Shown: positions 24,854 to 33,097 of the stretch, piece after piece
Numbering within the stretch: position 1 is the first letter of the stretch
Layout of the letters: every line of letters begins with the position of its first letter
NCBI GenBank assembly: GCA_021819105.1
Contig: JAKASK010000004.1
Coordinates: 1 to 53,812, forward strand
From: an archaeon
Lineage (GTDB): Archaea; Thermoproteota; Nitrososphaeria; Nitrososphaerales; Gagatemarchaeaceae
Direction of reading: 5' to 3'
Length of the DNA stretch: 53,812 bases
Position numbers and translations under genes: made by a program
Notes under the pieces: generated by a model
What the model was told of the DNA's origin: nothing
Databases searched by the model: none
The model's input: the letters and a program-made list of their open reading frames with translations, nothing else

Positions 24854-25564
24854 TTGGGACTGAGGTCGGACTGGAAGTACCTGCTCCCCTACGAGCTGCT
24901 GGAGCCGAACTGGAGGCTCTGGTCATTCGTGGCCGTGCTGGCGGTCGGTTTCTGGGCGGTCGTGGCCTTCCCGGTGGCCCAGTTCGCAGGGTACATCGAC
25001 CCGTTCTACAGCCCCACGGTCCTGATCGTCCCCCTCCCCGGTGTGTTCAGGCTGACCTGCTACGCCTACCGCAAGGACTATCACAGACACCTCTTCAAGC
25101 ACCCCCAGGGATGCTCAAACGCCGACAGGGGGGAGGCGGCGGGAAGGAAGTACACTGGGGAGAGGAACGCGGTCTTCCAACTCGAGAACTTCCATAGATA
25201 CTTCCTCTACGCAGGCATCGCGATACTCCCGTTCTTCTACTACGACTTTGGCTACTCCCTCGTCTACTCCGGCCAGTTCGTGTTGAGGCTCGGCAGCCTC
25301 GTCCTGCTCGCGAACGCGCTCATGCTGACCGGGTGGACCCTTTCGTGCCACGCGTTTAGGCACCTCGTCGGGGGGAACATCGACTGCTACAGTTGCGTGG
25401 CCGCAGGCAACGCCAGGAAGGGAATCTACGACAAGCAAAGTTGGCTCAACTCTCACCACGAGGCGCTCGCCTGGATCAGCCTGCTGACCATCGTCTTCGT
25501 TGACCTTTATCTTCGGGGCCTTGCGGCAGGCCTCCCGATAGACGTGACCTTCCTGAGGTTCTGA
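24854..25564 (+). CDS. sdhC: Putative succinate dehydrogenase membrane anchor
   Basis: A 236-aa membrane protein starting at TTG immediately after the sdhB stop. About four to five helices are visible (near residues 23-45, 57-70, 117-135, 140-165 and 207-225). Conserved-looking histidines (KDYHRHLFKHPQGC, LENFHRYFLY, CHAFRHLVGG, NSHHEAL) could ligate heme b, and several Cys residues are present. It is probably the single multi-helix anchor binding heme and quinone, resembling the larger anchors known from some actinobacterial Sdh complexes. The assignment rests on position, topology and the His pattern. Confidence 0.75.
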   Translation: MGLRSDWKYLLPYELLEPNWRLWSFVAVLAVGFWAVVAFPVAQFAGYIDPFYSPTVLIVPLPGVFRLTCYAYRKDYHRHLFKHPQGCSNADRGEAAGRKYTGERNAVFQLENFHRYFLYAGIAILPFFYYDFGYSLVYSGQFVLRLGSLVLLANALMLTGWTLSCHAFRHLVGGNIDCYSCVAAGNARKGIYDKQSWLNSHHEALAWISLLTIVFVDLYLRGLAAGLPIDVTFLRF

Positions 25565-25566
25565 AG

Positions 25567-25746
25567 ATGATTGGCTCGAAGCCAAGGTTCCCCAAGCGCG
25601 CCAGGTATCCTCTTTTCGTTCTCGGGCTCGCCGTAATGATCCTTGGGGACCTCGTTCTGTACTGGCTTAACGCCCCGGAGGGGGCCATCGTCCTCGCAGC
25701 CGCGGTCGGTTTCGTCCTGATGGTGTCTTCAGTTCTATTTAAGTGA
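25567..25746 (+). CDS. Small two-helix membrane protein next to sdhC
   Basis: A 59-aa ORF starting ATG two bases after the sdhC stop. The basic N-terminus (KPRFPKRARYP) is followed by two hydrophobic stretches, residues about 15-33 and 40-57, separated by LNAPEG. The close spacing implies cotranscription with sdhABC, so it may be a minor SDH anchor subunit or assembly factor. No family was recognised; function is unknown. Confidence 0.6.
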   Translation: MIGSKPRFPKRARYPLFVLGLAVMILGDLVLYWLNAPEGAIVLAAAVGFVLMVSSVLFK

Positions 25747-25819
25747 CGGAGCGGGCTCGCCCCTTTCTTCTTCTGACACCGTTAGATCCGAATCCGAGGA
25801 TCGATTGACAGTGGGCAAG

Positions 25820-26015
25820 ATGTCGGACCTGAAGTTTGACCCGATCAAGTGGGCAACCTCACACACCCAAGGATTGGGCGCAGCTTGAGGCGGAAGACCT
25901 GAACCTTCTGAAGCTCGTATTCTGGGCCGCTCTGCTCGCCCCCGTCGTGCTGGTGCCCGCCTACTATCTGCTGGTGGCGTTGAGGGTGGCGCCCCGGATG
26001 ATACTCCCCAGCTAG
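25820..26015 (+). pseudogene. Possible frameshifted small membrane-protein gene
   Basis: Two frames look coding in succession. From ATG 25820 the reading MSDLKFDPIKW begins well but stops after 22 codons. Shifting by one base near the GGG at 25850-25852 continues as QPHTPKDWAQLEAEDLNLLK, then a hydrophobic helix (VFWAALLAPVVLVPAYYLLV) ending at TAG 26015. A single-base change would restore a protein of about 64 aa with one membrane helix. Either it is a broken gene, a sequencing indel, or the downstream part starts alone at TTG 25836 (59 aa). Confidence 0.4.
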
Positions 26016-26020
26016 GGTCC

Positions 26021-26434
26021 CTAGACCGACCCGTCGGGGTCGTCGTAGTGGGCGCCCAGGTAGCCGTAGACGCCGGTCTTCAGGACCTTCATCCCAAGCA
26101 GAGCGCATTTCACGCGGGAAGGCCCGAGATCGGGATTCCCCAGCAACTTGAACACGTCTTCCTTGGCCACCTGCCTCACCCACTCCAGGGGCTTCCCCTT
26201 CGCCAGCTCGGTGAGCATCGACGCCGAGGCTTGGCTGATGGCGCACCCCTTGCCGGTGAACTTGATCTCTTCGATGGTGTTCTCGCCGCCTACCCTGATC
26301 TGCATCTCGATTTCATCGCCGCAGAGGGGATTGGTGTCGTGGGCTTGGATGTCGAACTTCTCCAGCTTGCCGAAGTTCCGGGGGTTCCTGTAGTAGTCCA
26401 GGATGAGCTCTCGGTAGATGTCTGCGCTGCTCAT
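26021..26434 (-). CDS. sufU: SufU/IscU-like iron-sulfur scaffold or sulfur-transfer protein
   Basis: A 137-aa NifU N-terminal-domain protein. The three conserved cysteines are Cys38 (NPLCGD), Cys64 (GKGCAIS) and Cys110 (RVKCALL), with the YRNPRNFG N-terminal motif. It probably accepts persulfide sulfur from SufS, or serves as a scaffold. Its start overlaps the end of sufS as ATGA, giving coupled translation. It is the last gene of the suf operon. Confidence 0.93.
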   Translation of the reverse strand: MSSADIYRELILDYYRNPRNFGKLEKFDIQAHDTNPLCGDEIEMQIRVGGENTIEEIKFTGKGCAISQASASMLTELAKGKPLEWVRQVAKEDVFKLLGNPDLGPSRVKCALLGMKVLKTGVYGYLGAHYDDPDGSV

Positions 26435-27669
26435 ACCTTGAAGATGGCGCCTGCCTTCTCGATCCCATGTCTGAGCGCGTCGACGTCGTCGTAGGAGTTG
26501 TAGACGTAAAAGCTCGCCCTGTTCGTTGCCGAGACGTCGAGGCAGCGCATGAGGAGCTGAGCGCAGTGATGCCCGGAGCGTATGGCGACGCCTTCCTCGT
26601 CGAGTATCGTCGCGAGGTCGTGGGGGTGGACGTCGGCGTAGTTGAACGCGATGAGTCCGCTCCGCTTCTTGGTGTCTTCCGGACCATAAGCGTGGAACCC
26701 CTTCAGGCTGGAAAGCGCGTCGTAGGCGTAGTCCAGGAGGCGGACCTCATGCTCCCTGACCTTGTCCATGCCGAGGCGCGAAAGGTAGTCGACGGCCGCG
26801 CCGAAGCCGATGGCGCCCGCCACGTTGACAGTCCCAGCCTCGAACTTGTGCGGGACGTCGTTCCAGGTGGAGTGGTCTTCGAAAACTTCGCGGATCATCT
26901 CCCCGCCCCCTTCGAACGGGTCCATTTCTTCGAGGAGCCGCTTCTTGCCAATCAGCACCCCGATCCCGGTGGGACCCAGCATCTTGTGGCCGGAGAACGC
27001 GTAGAAGTCGGCCCCCAGGGAAGCCAGGTCCACGGGCAGGTGCGGGACGGACTGGGCGCCGTCGACGATCGTGGTGGCGCCGGCGCTCCGCGCCTTGGTG
27101 CAGATGGTGGCCACGTCGTTGATCGTACCGAGGACGTTGGAGCAGTGGGCGAAAGCGACTAGCCTGGGGGACTCCCTGAGGAGGCCCTCGAGGGAACCCA
27201 TGTCCAGCTCCCCGTCAGGGGTGAGCCCGACGTACTTCAGGACGGCGCCCCTGCTCTTCGCAAGCAGCTGCCACGGGACTATGTTGCTGTGGTGCTCCAT
27301 AAGGGTCGCGACGATCAGATCTCCCTTCTTGACGTACTTCTCCCCCCAGGCGAACCTGACCAGGTTCGTCGCCTCCGTGGTGCCCCTGACGAAAACGGTC
27401 TCTTTCGCCTGGGCCCCCACGAACTTCGCCACCTTCCTCCTCGAATCCTCATAGGCCTCGGTCGCCTCCTCCCCCAGGGTGTGGACCGAGCGGTGTACGT
27501 TCGAGTTGTACCGGGAGTAGTAGTCGACCAGGGCGTCGATCACCGACTGCGGCTTCTGGGTGGTGGCCGCGTTGTCCAGGTAGACGAGCCTCTTGCCGTG
27601 GACCTTGCGTTTCAGGATCGGGAAGTCCCTGCGGACCGCCTCGACGTCGATGGTTTCCGACTTGAGCAA
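26431..27669 (-). CDS. sufS: Cysteine desulfurase SufS
   Basis: A 412-aa PLP enzyme that moves sulfur from cysteine to an active-site Cys. The PLP lysine is in FSGHKMLGPTGIGVL and the catalytic Cys in RSGHHCAQLLM, which marks it as the SufS (group II) type. YLDNAATTQKPQ is the N-terminal signature. It starts at TTG, 15 nt after the Rieske gene, and overlaps sufU by 4 nt. Confidence 0.96.
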   Translation of the reverse strand: MLKSETIDVEAVRRDFPILKRKVHGKRLVYLDNAATTQKPQSVIDALVDYYSRYNSNVHRSVHTLGEEATEAYEDSRRKVAKFVGAQAKETVFVRGTTEATNLVRFAWGEKYVKKGDLIVATLMEHHSNIVPWQLLAKSRGAVLKYVGLTPDGELDMGSLEGLLRESPRLVAFAHCSNVLGTINDVATICTKARSAGATTIVDGAQSVPHLPVDLASLGADFYAFSGHKMLGPTGIGVLIGKKRLLEEMDPFEGGGEMIREVFEDHSTWNDVPHKFEAGTVNVAGAIGFGAAVDYLSRLGMDKVREHEVRLLDYAYDALSSLKGFHAYGPEDTKKRSGLIAFNYADVHPHDLATILDEEGVAIRSGHHCAQLLMRCLDVSATNRASFYVYNSYDDVDALRHGIEKAGAIFKV

Positions 27670-27684
27670 CCCCGCTGTAACCCC

Positions 27685-27996
27685 CTATACCTCGATAAAA
27701 ATCGTCCCATCGGTCACCCTGACTGGGTAGTTCTTCAGGGAGACTGTCGCCGGCGGGTTGACCACGTTTCCGGTCTTCAGCTCGAACTGGGAGAGGTGCA
27801 GGGGGCAGACGATCCTGTCCTCGACGACGAACCCGAGCCCGAGGTCGGCCTCTTCGTGGGTGCAGGTGCCGTCCACGGCGTAGACCTCCCCCCCTATCCT
27901 TGAGAGCAGCAAGTGGGCGCCCTTCAGGTCGACGGTCGAGATAGAGCCCTCCCCCAGGTCAGAGGATTCCATAGCGGGAAGCCACTCTCCCAACAC
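27685..27996 (-). CDS. Rieske-type [2Fe-2S] ferredoxin of the suf operon
   Basis: A 103-aa soluble Rieske protein. The cluster ligands are Cys45/His47 (CTHEEADLG) and Cys64/His67 (CPLHLSQF). The second box ends LSQF rather than the usual HGxxF/S form. No membrane helix is present. It lies 3 nt after sufD and 15 nt before sufS, so it probably supplies electrons to, or receives a cluster from, the SUF machinery. Rieske genes inside suf operons also occur in other archaea and actinobacteria. Confidence 0.9.
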   Translation of the reverse strand: MLGEWLPAMESSDLGEGSISTVDLKGAHLLLSRIGGEVYAVDGTCTHEEADLGLGFVVEDRIVCPLHLSQFELKTGNVVNPPATVSLKNYPVRVTDGTIFIEV

Positions 27997-27999
27997 GGT

Positions 28000-29409
28000 C
28001 TACCTGTACTTGTAGTGGCGCTCGAAGATGTCTTCCGACTCCTTTACCTCGGGGGTGATCTCACCGGTCTCGGCAAGGAGAGTCTCCCTGTCGACGAGGC
28101 GCCTCTTCTCGCCATGCCACTTGCCTTCTATCATGAAGCGCGCCCCCTCCCTGGTCTGCTCTATCGGGACCCGGGAAAGCACAGGTTCGAAGAACCCGAG
28201 CACGACCATCTTCTTCGATTCGTCCAGCGGGAGCCCTCTGGCCATGAGGTAGAACAGCTGTTCATCGTCAATCTGGGCGACAGAGGCCGAATGGGTTGCT
28301 CGGACCTCGTTGGTGTCGATCTCGAGGCTAGGGACCGCGTCAGACTTGGCGGTCCGCTCAAGCAGCATGGCGTGGTGGGCCAGGTACGACCTCGAGTTCT
28401 TGGCCGCCCTGACTATCTTGATCATGCCCTTGAAGATGGACTGGGACTCCCCCTTGAGGACCCCCCTCGCCTGGGTGGACCCCGTGGAGTCCGGGGAGTT
28501 GTGGATGAGATTGGTCTCGAAGTCGTACCTCTGTTTCGCGTCGGTGAAGAAGATCTCGAACCCTTCGGCGAGCGAGCCCCTGCCGTTCAGGAGGAAGTTC
28601 ATCCTCGACCTGGACACCGCCGCGCCAAGCGAAAGGGAGCTTACCGTCGCCCGGGCGTCGCTGTGAATGTCCACTGCCCGGTTGGAGATGTGGGTCGACT
28701 GCCCATCGAGGAGCTGGATCGACGAGAAGTCGACGTGGGAGCCTGGCTTCGCGACGAGCTCGAGGTTCGACGCGACGAGGGACGGGACCGACTCCCCCTT
28801 GGAGTAGAGCTCCTCGAGGAACACGAGCCTGGATTCTTCCTCGGCGATGACGAAGTTCTGTTCTACCACCGGGGTCCTCGGGGAGTCCAGGAGGAGCATC
28901 CTTCTGAGGGGCTTGTCCAGGGCCACGCCCCGGGGGACCCTGACGAATACGCCTCCGTTGAAGAAGGCGTTCACAAAGGCGGCGAACCTGTCGCCGGAGG
29001 ACTTCACGTTCCTCCGCTCGACCAGGTCTCTCACCTTCGCTTCTTCCTTGTCCAGGGCATCGTGGAACGACATCAGTTCGACTCCCTTGGAGGCGAGCTC
29101 TTCGCGAAGCTCGGAATGGACCTGGGTCTCGTTCCCCTGAAGGATGATGTCGCTCTCCTTGCCGGTGAGGAAACCGGAGAAGAAGCTCCGGAAGTCGACC
29201 GCGGACTTCGCTGCGGTCATCCTGAACTGGTCCACTGGGAACCCGAAGGTGCTCGCGTACTTCGTGTAGAGGGGGTTGGTCTCCGGTGGGAGGTCGGTGA
29301 AGTACTTCAGCGCATCGAGCCTCGACGAGGTCAGCCAGCCGGGCTCGCCCAGGGAGCGCGACAGCGCCCTGACGAGGTCCTCTCCGAACGAGATAGCGGC
29401 CTGGGACAT
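28000..29409 (-). CDS. sufD: SufD, SUF scaffold complex subunit
   Basis: A 469-aa beta-helix protein of the SufBC2D complex. ARGVLKGESQSIFKGMIKI and TRATHSASVAQIDDEQLFYLMARGL (split here, residues about 340-375) are hallmark segments. It lacks the paired Cys of SufB, as expected for SufD. The ATG at 29409 was chosen; a GTG four codons upstream (29421) is possible. It follows sufB with a gap of about 25 nt. Confidence 0.93.
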   Translation of the reverse strand: MSQAAISFGEDLVRALSRSLGEPGWLTSSRLDALKYFTDLPPETNPLYTKYASTFGFPVDQFRMTAAKSAVDFRSFFSGFLTGKESDIILQGNETQVHSELREELASKGVELMSFHDALDKEEAKVRDLVERRNVKSSGDRFAAFVNAFFNGGVFVRVPRGVALDKPLRRMLLLDSPRTPVVEQNFVIAEEESRLVFLEELYSKGESVPSLVASNLELVAKPGSHVDFSSIQLLDGQSTHISNRAVDIHSDARATVSSLSLGAAVSRSRMNFLLNGRGSLAEGFEIFFTDAKQRYDFETNLIHNSPDSTGSTQARGVLKGESQSIFKGMIKIVRAAKNSRSYLAHHAMLLERTAKSDAVPSLEIDTNEVRATHSASVAQIDDEQLFYLMARGLPLDESKKMVVLGFFEPVLSRVPIEQTREGARFMIEGKWHGEKRRLVDRETLLAETGEITPEVKESEDIFERHYKYR

Positions 29410-29433
29410 TTCTAGAACCACTCGGCGCCGGAC

Positions 29434-32400
29434 CTAGCCGACGGCGTTCGTCATTTCAAGCGACATGAGGCGGTTGAACTCGACGGCGTATGTCATCGGG
29501 AGCTCTTTGGCGAAAGGCTCCATGAACCCGTTGACCACCATGCTGAGCGCGTCCCCTTCAGAGATTCCTCTGGACATCAGATAGAAAAGCTGCTCCTCCC
29601 CCACCTTCCCCACGCTCGCTTCGTGGGTGACCGTTGCGTCGTCCTCCTGTATCTCCATGTACGGATAGGTGGCCGTCGTACTCTGCTCGTCCACCAGCAG
29701 GGCGTCGCAGTTGTGTGAGATGGCGTTCGAGATTAGATAGGTGTGATCCGTGGTCTCCAGGTTATGTACTGCTCCCGTGTAGTCTATTTTCTCGATGTCC
29801 CTGATCGGCACGTAGAAGAACTGGTCGTCGGCCCTGGCCTGGATTCTTGCGTCGGTGCTGCATCTCACGTCGTATTTGTCATGTGTTTTTACTCTTCGTC
29901 CCTGGATTTCGTCCGCTCTTGAGGCCCTCGTTATCCTGAAGAAGAGACCTTTGCGAGCCCCAATAAGCTGCGTCTGCATCGCCAAGAGCTTGGAAGTGGT
30001 CACGATGTGGATTACGTTTCGTCTGCCCGCGCTGTTCTTCGTCAGTGTTCCATCACCTCGGATATACCCATCCAAGAACGAGTCGACAATTCGAGAATCC
30101 TTGTTCAGCAGTATGAAGTCGGGAATGCGCTTGTTCGGTGCCCCCTCTCCACACCAAGAGGCGAAGGCCCTTCCGAGAACCCTCGCGAAAACAACCAGTT
30201 CGACGCCGTTTTCATTCTTTAGTTTGTACTTCTTTACCTTGTATCCGATGTTCATGAAGAACGAAGAGACTTTGGCGATTAGTTCCGTTTCCTTCGATCC
30301 CAGTGCGAACTTGAGCTTGTCTTGTGAGTAGTACCCTTCGGCGGTATACATTCCGAGTGCCCAGGCTGAATCGGAGTCAAGTACGAAGACTGAAGCGTGG
30401 CCCTTCCTTTGCATGATTCGAAGCCCCTTCTTGTTCTTCGAGAAGGGTGCAATGTCCAAGGACTTGGTTTCGAGACTGCCGGTAAGCCTTGGGACGAGCA
30501 GATAGTCGCCATCCTCTCGGGAATGTTTCGCCAGGAGTTGTGAAGCCGGGCGCCACTGCGGTCTGTCCACCGAGATTTTTTGTGCATGCGCGTGTCTACC
30601 GTTTCTGACTACGCAGGGGTAGGCTGCCCGCGATCGAGACACCAGAAACGGATGTTCGGGTGTGACCTCGATGGGTATCATCCCGAGGGCGCTGATTCTA
30701 ACCATTTCGCCTTCGTACCTGTTAAGATACGTTCGTGTGACAGTATTTTCTCCGTTCATACCGATCGCGTGATTTCCGATGACGTAGTCTGCGATAGGCC
30801 GATTGTCTCCAAGAATAAGGGCATCAGGCTTCACGCAACGGACCGTCGACTTCACGTTCTTCGCGCCCTTCGCAATGTGCAGGAGCCCCCTGTACGCAGT
30901 GTGACCTCCGCCCTTGGAGACGGAACGCGAAATGATCTTCGAAGTAGTGTCTCTCGCGAGGTGGATCGCCTTCCCACCTGTGTCCTGGACCTGCCCCGGG
31001 CCCGCGTAGGCGACCGAGATGATGTCGGCCTTCGCCCTCGGCCCGAGAAGGTACACCGACGGGTACTTCCGCGTCATTCTTGACCCCCCGTTAAAGTCGA
31101 CCCATGACACCGTGGCCTCCTCGTAGGCGTGGGCCCTCTTGGTGACGAGGTTGAGCACGTCCCGCGACCAGTTCTGGAGCGTCGTGTACTTGACCAGGGC
31201 GCCCTTCTTGGCGATTATCTCCACAACCGCGGAGTGGAGTGACTGTGCGGAGTACACGGGTGCACTGCAGTTGTGTACCGCGAACCCTTTGACCAGGTAA
31301 CTTTCGTCTCCGCTGACGCCGAGATTGTAGACCCGGCCGTGGAAGGCTTCCGAAAGTATCTTCTTGATGGGAACAAAGTACCGATTGCCTTTCCTTCTGA
31401 CGGCGCTCCACTTCTTGTTCTCCGTATATTCGACAACGTACTGGTCCTTCCGGACGATCCTCCTTCCCAGAATCTTGTCTTCTGACCCCTTCCGAAGGTT
31501 GATGTTCGAGAACATTCCGGCTCTAGCCAGAATCTCCTGCAATTGAAAGGCCAGAATCTTGCTCGCGGTGGACGCGCGAATCATCAACGAGGTATCCGCC
31601 TTCTTTGCGTACCTGTTGCCGTCCCCTCTGAGGTAGTACCTCAGGAAGAGCATCTGGCGACTTGGTGGTAGCAGCATCATCCTCTCGGAAAGAGTCTTGG
31701 TCGGAGCGCCGATTCCGCAGCTTGACCGGCAGAGCTCAATCAGCATCTTCGAGTAAGACGCGACGACATAGTACCTTCCTCGAGACTTGTAGAGGCTGGC
31801 ATTTTCGCCGACAGAGTGGATCAGATCGAGCAGCTCCTGGGCCAGTTCTCCCTCCGACGGAGAAGCACCAAAGCTGAACTGTAGGTAGTCCCGCTTCAAC
31901 TTCCTGTTGTACGAAACCGTTCCTTCTGCCAAGTAGACGCCTAGAATCTTCAGGAGAGCGTCGGAAAGGAGCGCGTCGTCCTTCTCATCTGTAGGTGCGA
32001 CGTAAAGGATGAAGTCGCCGACCTCCAGCTTCCCTGCCTCTATGAACTGAGGTTCGACAGCCGACAGTTTGGCGGCGGACGCCTCTGGCAGCCATCCGTT
32101 CCTGCCCTTTCTGAAGGACACCGTACTTCTCTTTATCGCCAAGACCGGATGCTCCGGAGTAAGCCTGAAAGCGCTGGCGCTCGATTGTGGAACGATAGTC
32201 AGCATCTGACCGCTGTGCGGGTGGATGTACCTTTCGGTAACAGCCCGCATTCTGCCCTCGTGGGTCACTACCAATTCACGAGTTCCTATGCTCTCAATCG
32301 CATCGAGTGAATGCCCTTTGCTGACAAGCTCGTCTGCCGGGAGGCACCCTTCGTTGTAGGAAACCTCACTGTACGGCTCGGCGACGATGAGAGTCCTCTC

Positions 32401-33048
32401 GAATTGGCCCATGTTTCTTTCGTTGATCCTGAAGTATGCCTGGAGGATCATGGGCACCTTGACCCCTTCGGGGACGTATACGAACGAGCCGGCGCTCCAC
32501 ACGGCCGTCTGGAGGGCTGCGATGTAGTTGTCCTGGTACGGCACCACGGTGCCGAAATACTTCCTCATGATGTCAGGGTACTCCTTGAGGGCTGTCACCG
32601 TGTCCGTGAAGACGACCCCCTGCTTCTCGAGCTCGCCCTTGATGCTGTGATAGACTGCCTCCGACTCATACACCGCCCCCACGCCAGCGAGGAACTTCTT
32701 CTCCGCCTCGGTTATGCCCAGCTTGTCATATGTGCGCTTGATGTACTCCGGGAGCTGCTCCCACGAATCGGCGGCCTTCGCTGTCGGTCTCGCGTAATAG
32801 TAGAAGCTCTGGAAGTCGATGTCGGCCAGGTCAGGGGCCCAGGACGGAGGTTTCCTGTCGAGGAAGTGCTTCAGCGCCTTCATCCGGACCTGCTCCATCC
32901 AGGCAGGCTCGTCGTGCAGCCTCACTATCTCCTGGACGACACGCTCGCTGAGGCCTTTTGCGCCCTGGACGGCGTAGGACTCGATGGGGTCGCTGAATCC
33001 GTACTTCTCCTTGTAGTCGTCGGTTATGATGTCAGTCTTGGAAGCCAA
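29434..33048 (-). CDS. sufB: SufB precursor containing two inteins
   Basis: A 1204-residue precursor. Exteins are residues 1-234, 594-737 and 1114-1204. Joining them gives a 469-aa SufB, a normal length, with NEG-CSAP and TVR-CDALL at the junctions. SufB is the scaffold on which SUF clusters form. The two junction cysteines match by motif the functional cysteines C254 and C405 of E. coli SufB. The start is TTG at 33048. A dyad operator overlaps the promoter 19-32 nt upstream. Without both splicing events the protein could not fold or carry intact active cysteines, so activity depends on splicing. Confidence 0.96.
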   Translation of the reverse strand: MASKTDIITDDYKEKYGFSDPIESYAVQGAKGLSERVVQEIVRLHDEPAWMEQVRMKALKHFLDRKPPSWAPDLADIDFQSFYYYARPTAKAADSWEQLPEYIKRTYDKLGITEAEKKFLAGVGAVYESEAVYHSIKGELEKQGVVFTDTVTALKEYPDIMRKYFGTVVPYQDNYIAALQTAVWSAGSFVYVPEGVKVPMILQAYFRINERNMGQFERTLIVAEPYSEVSYNEGCLPADELVSKGHSLDAIESIGTRELVVTHEGRMRAVTERYIHPHSGQMLTIVPQSSASAFRLTPEHPVLAIKRSTVSFRKGRNGWLPEASAAKLSAVEPQFIEAGKLEVGDFILYVAPTDEKDDALLSDALLKILGVYLAEGTVSYNRKLKRDYLQFSFGASPSEGELAQELLDLIHSVGENASLYKSRGRYYVVASYSKMLIELCRSSCGIGAPTKTLSERMMLLPPSRQMLFLRYYLRGDGNRYAKKADTSLMIRASTASKILAFQLQEILARAGMFSNINLRKGSEDKILGRRIVRKDQYVVEYTENKKWSAVRRKGNRYFVPIKKILSEAFHGRVYNLGVSGDESYLVKGFAVHNCSAPVYSAQSLHSAVVEIIAKKGALVKYTTLQNWSRDVLNLVTKRAHAYEEATVSWVDFNGGSRMTRKYPSVYLLGPRAKADIISVAYAGPGQVQDTGGKAIHLARDTTSKIISRSVSKGGGHTAYRGLLHIAKGAKNVKSTVRCVKPDALILGDNRPIADYVIGNHAIGMNGENTVTRTYLNRYEGEMVRISALGMIPIEVTPEHPFLVSRSRAAYPCVVRNGRHAHAQKISVDRPQWRPASQLLAKHSREDGDYLLVPRLTGSLETKSLDIAPFSKNKKGLRIMQRKGHASVFVLDSDSAWALGMYTAEGYYSQDKLKFALGSKETELIAKVSSFFMNIGYKVKKYKLKNENGVELVVFARVLGRAFASWCGEGAPNKRIPDFILLNKDSRIVDSFLDGYIRGDGTLTKNSAGRRNVIHIVTTSKLLAMQTQLIGARKGLFFRITRASRADEIQGRRVKTHDKYDVRCSTDARIQARADDQFFYVPIRDIEKIDYTGAVHNLETTDHTYLISNAISHNCDALLVDEQSTTATYPYMEIQEDDATVTHEASVGKVGEEQLFYLMSRGISEGDALSMVVNGFMEPFAKELPMTYAVEFNRLMSLEMTNAVG
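29710..30837 (-). mobile_element. Intein 2 of SufB (LAGLIDADG type, 376 aa)
   Basis: Residues 738-1113 of the precursor. It begins at Cys738, has the block B TPEH motif (796-799), and ends ISHN before Cys1114. The central homing endonuclease keeps both dodecapeptide motifs: ALGMYTAEGYY (897-907, acidic Glu) and FLDGYIRGDGT (991-1001, acidic Asp). Block F reads GAVHNLETTDHTYLIS. All splicing residues are present, so it should be active. The DNA is visibly less GC-rich than the exteins, in keeping with horizontal acquisition. Confidence 0.95.
31270..32346 (-). mobile_element. Intein 1 of SufB (LAGLIDADG type, 359 aa)
   Basis: Residues 235-593 of the precursor. It begins at Cys235 (CLPADELVSKG), has TPEH at 297-300 as block B, and ends FAVHN before Cys594. 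Endonuclease motifs are ILGVYLAEGTV (368-378) and FLRYYLRGDGN (468-478), both with acidic residues kept. Block F reads GRVYNLGVSGDESYLVKG. Overall architecture resembles intein 2 but the sequences differ widely, so they are probably independent insertions rather than a recent duplication. Confidence 0.95.
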
Positions 33049-33066
33049 ACTGTCTCACGCTCGAAT

Positions 33067-33080
33067 ATAACATAGGTTAT
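33067..33080. promoter_or_regulatory. Dyad operator ATAAC-N4-GTTAT at the sufB promoter
   Basis: ATAACATAGGTTAT is an inverted repeat with arms ATAAC/GTTAT. It lies 19-32 nt upstream of the sufB TTG and overlaps its TATA region. The same 14-mer, in opposite orientation, occurs at 33917-33930. Repressor binding here would block the basal factors. Confidence 0.75.
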
Positions 33081-33097
33081 GTTCATCGTTAAAAGGG

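Noticed and set aside
27913-29415. 500-codon plus-strand open frame opposite sufD
   Set aside because: It is the complement of sufD with low-complexity charged composition, and sufD has clear family motifs.
29710-32346. Treating the lower-GC stretch within sufB as an inserted operon, insertion sequence or frameshifted gene
   Set aside because: The frame stays open through 1204 codons and both inserts have full intein motifs, so they are in-frame inteins.
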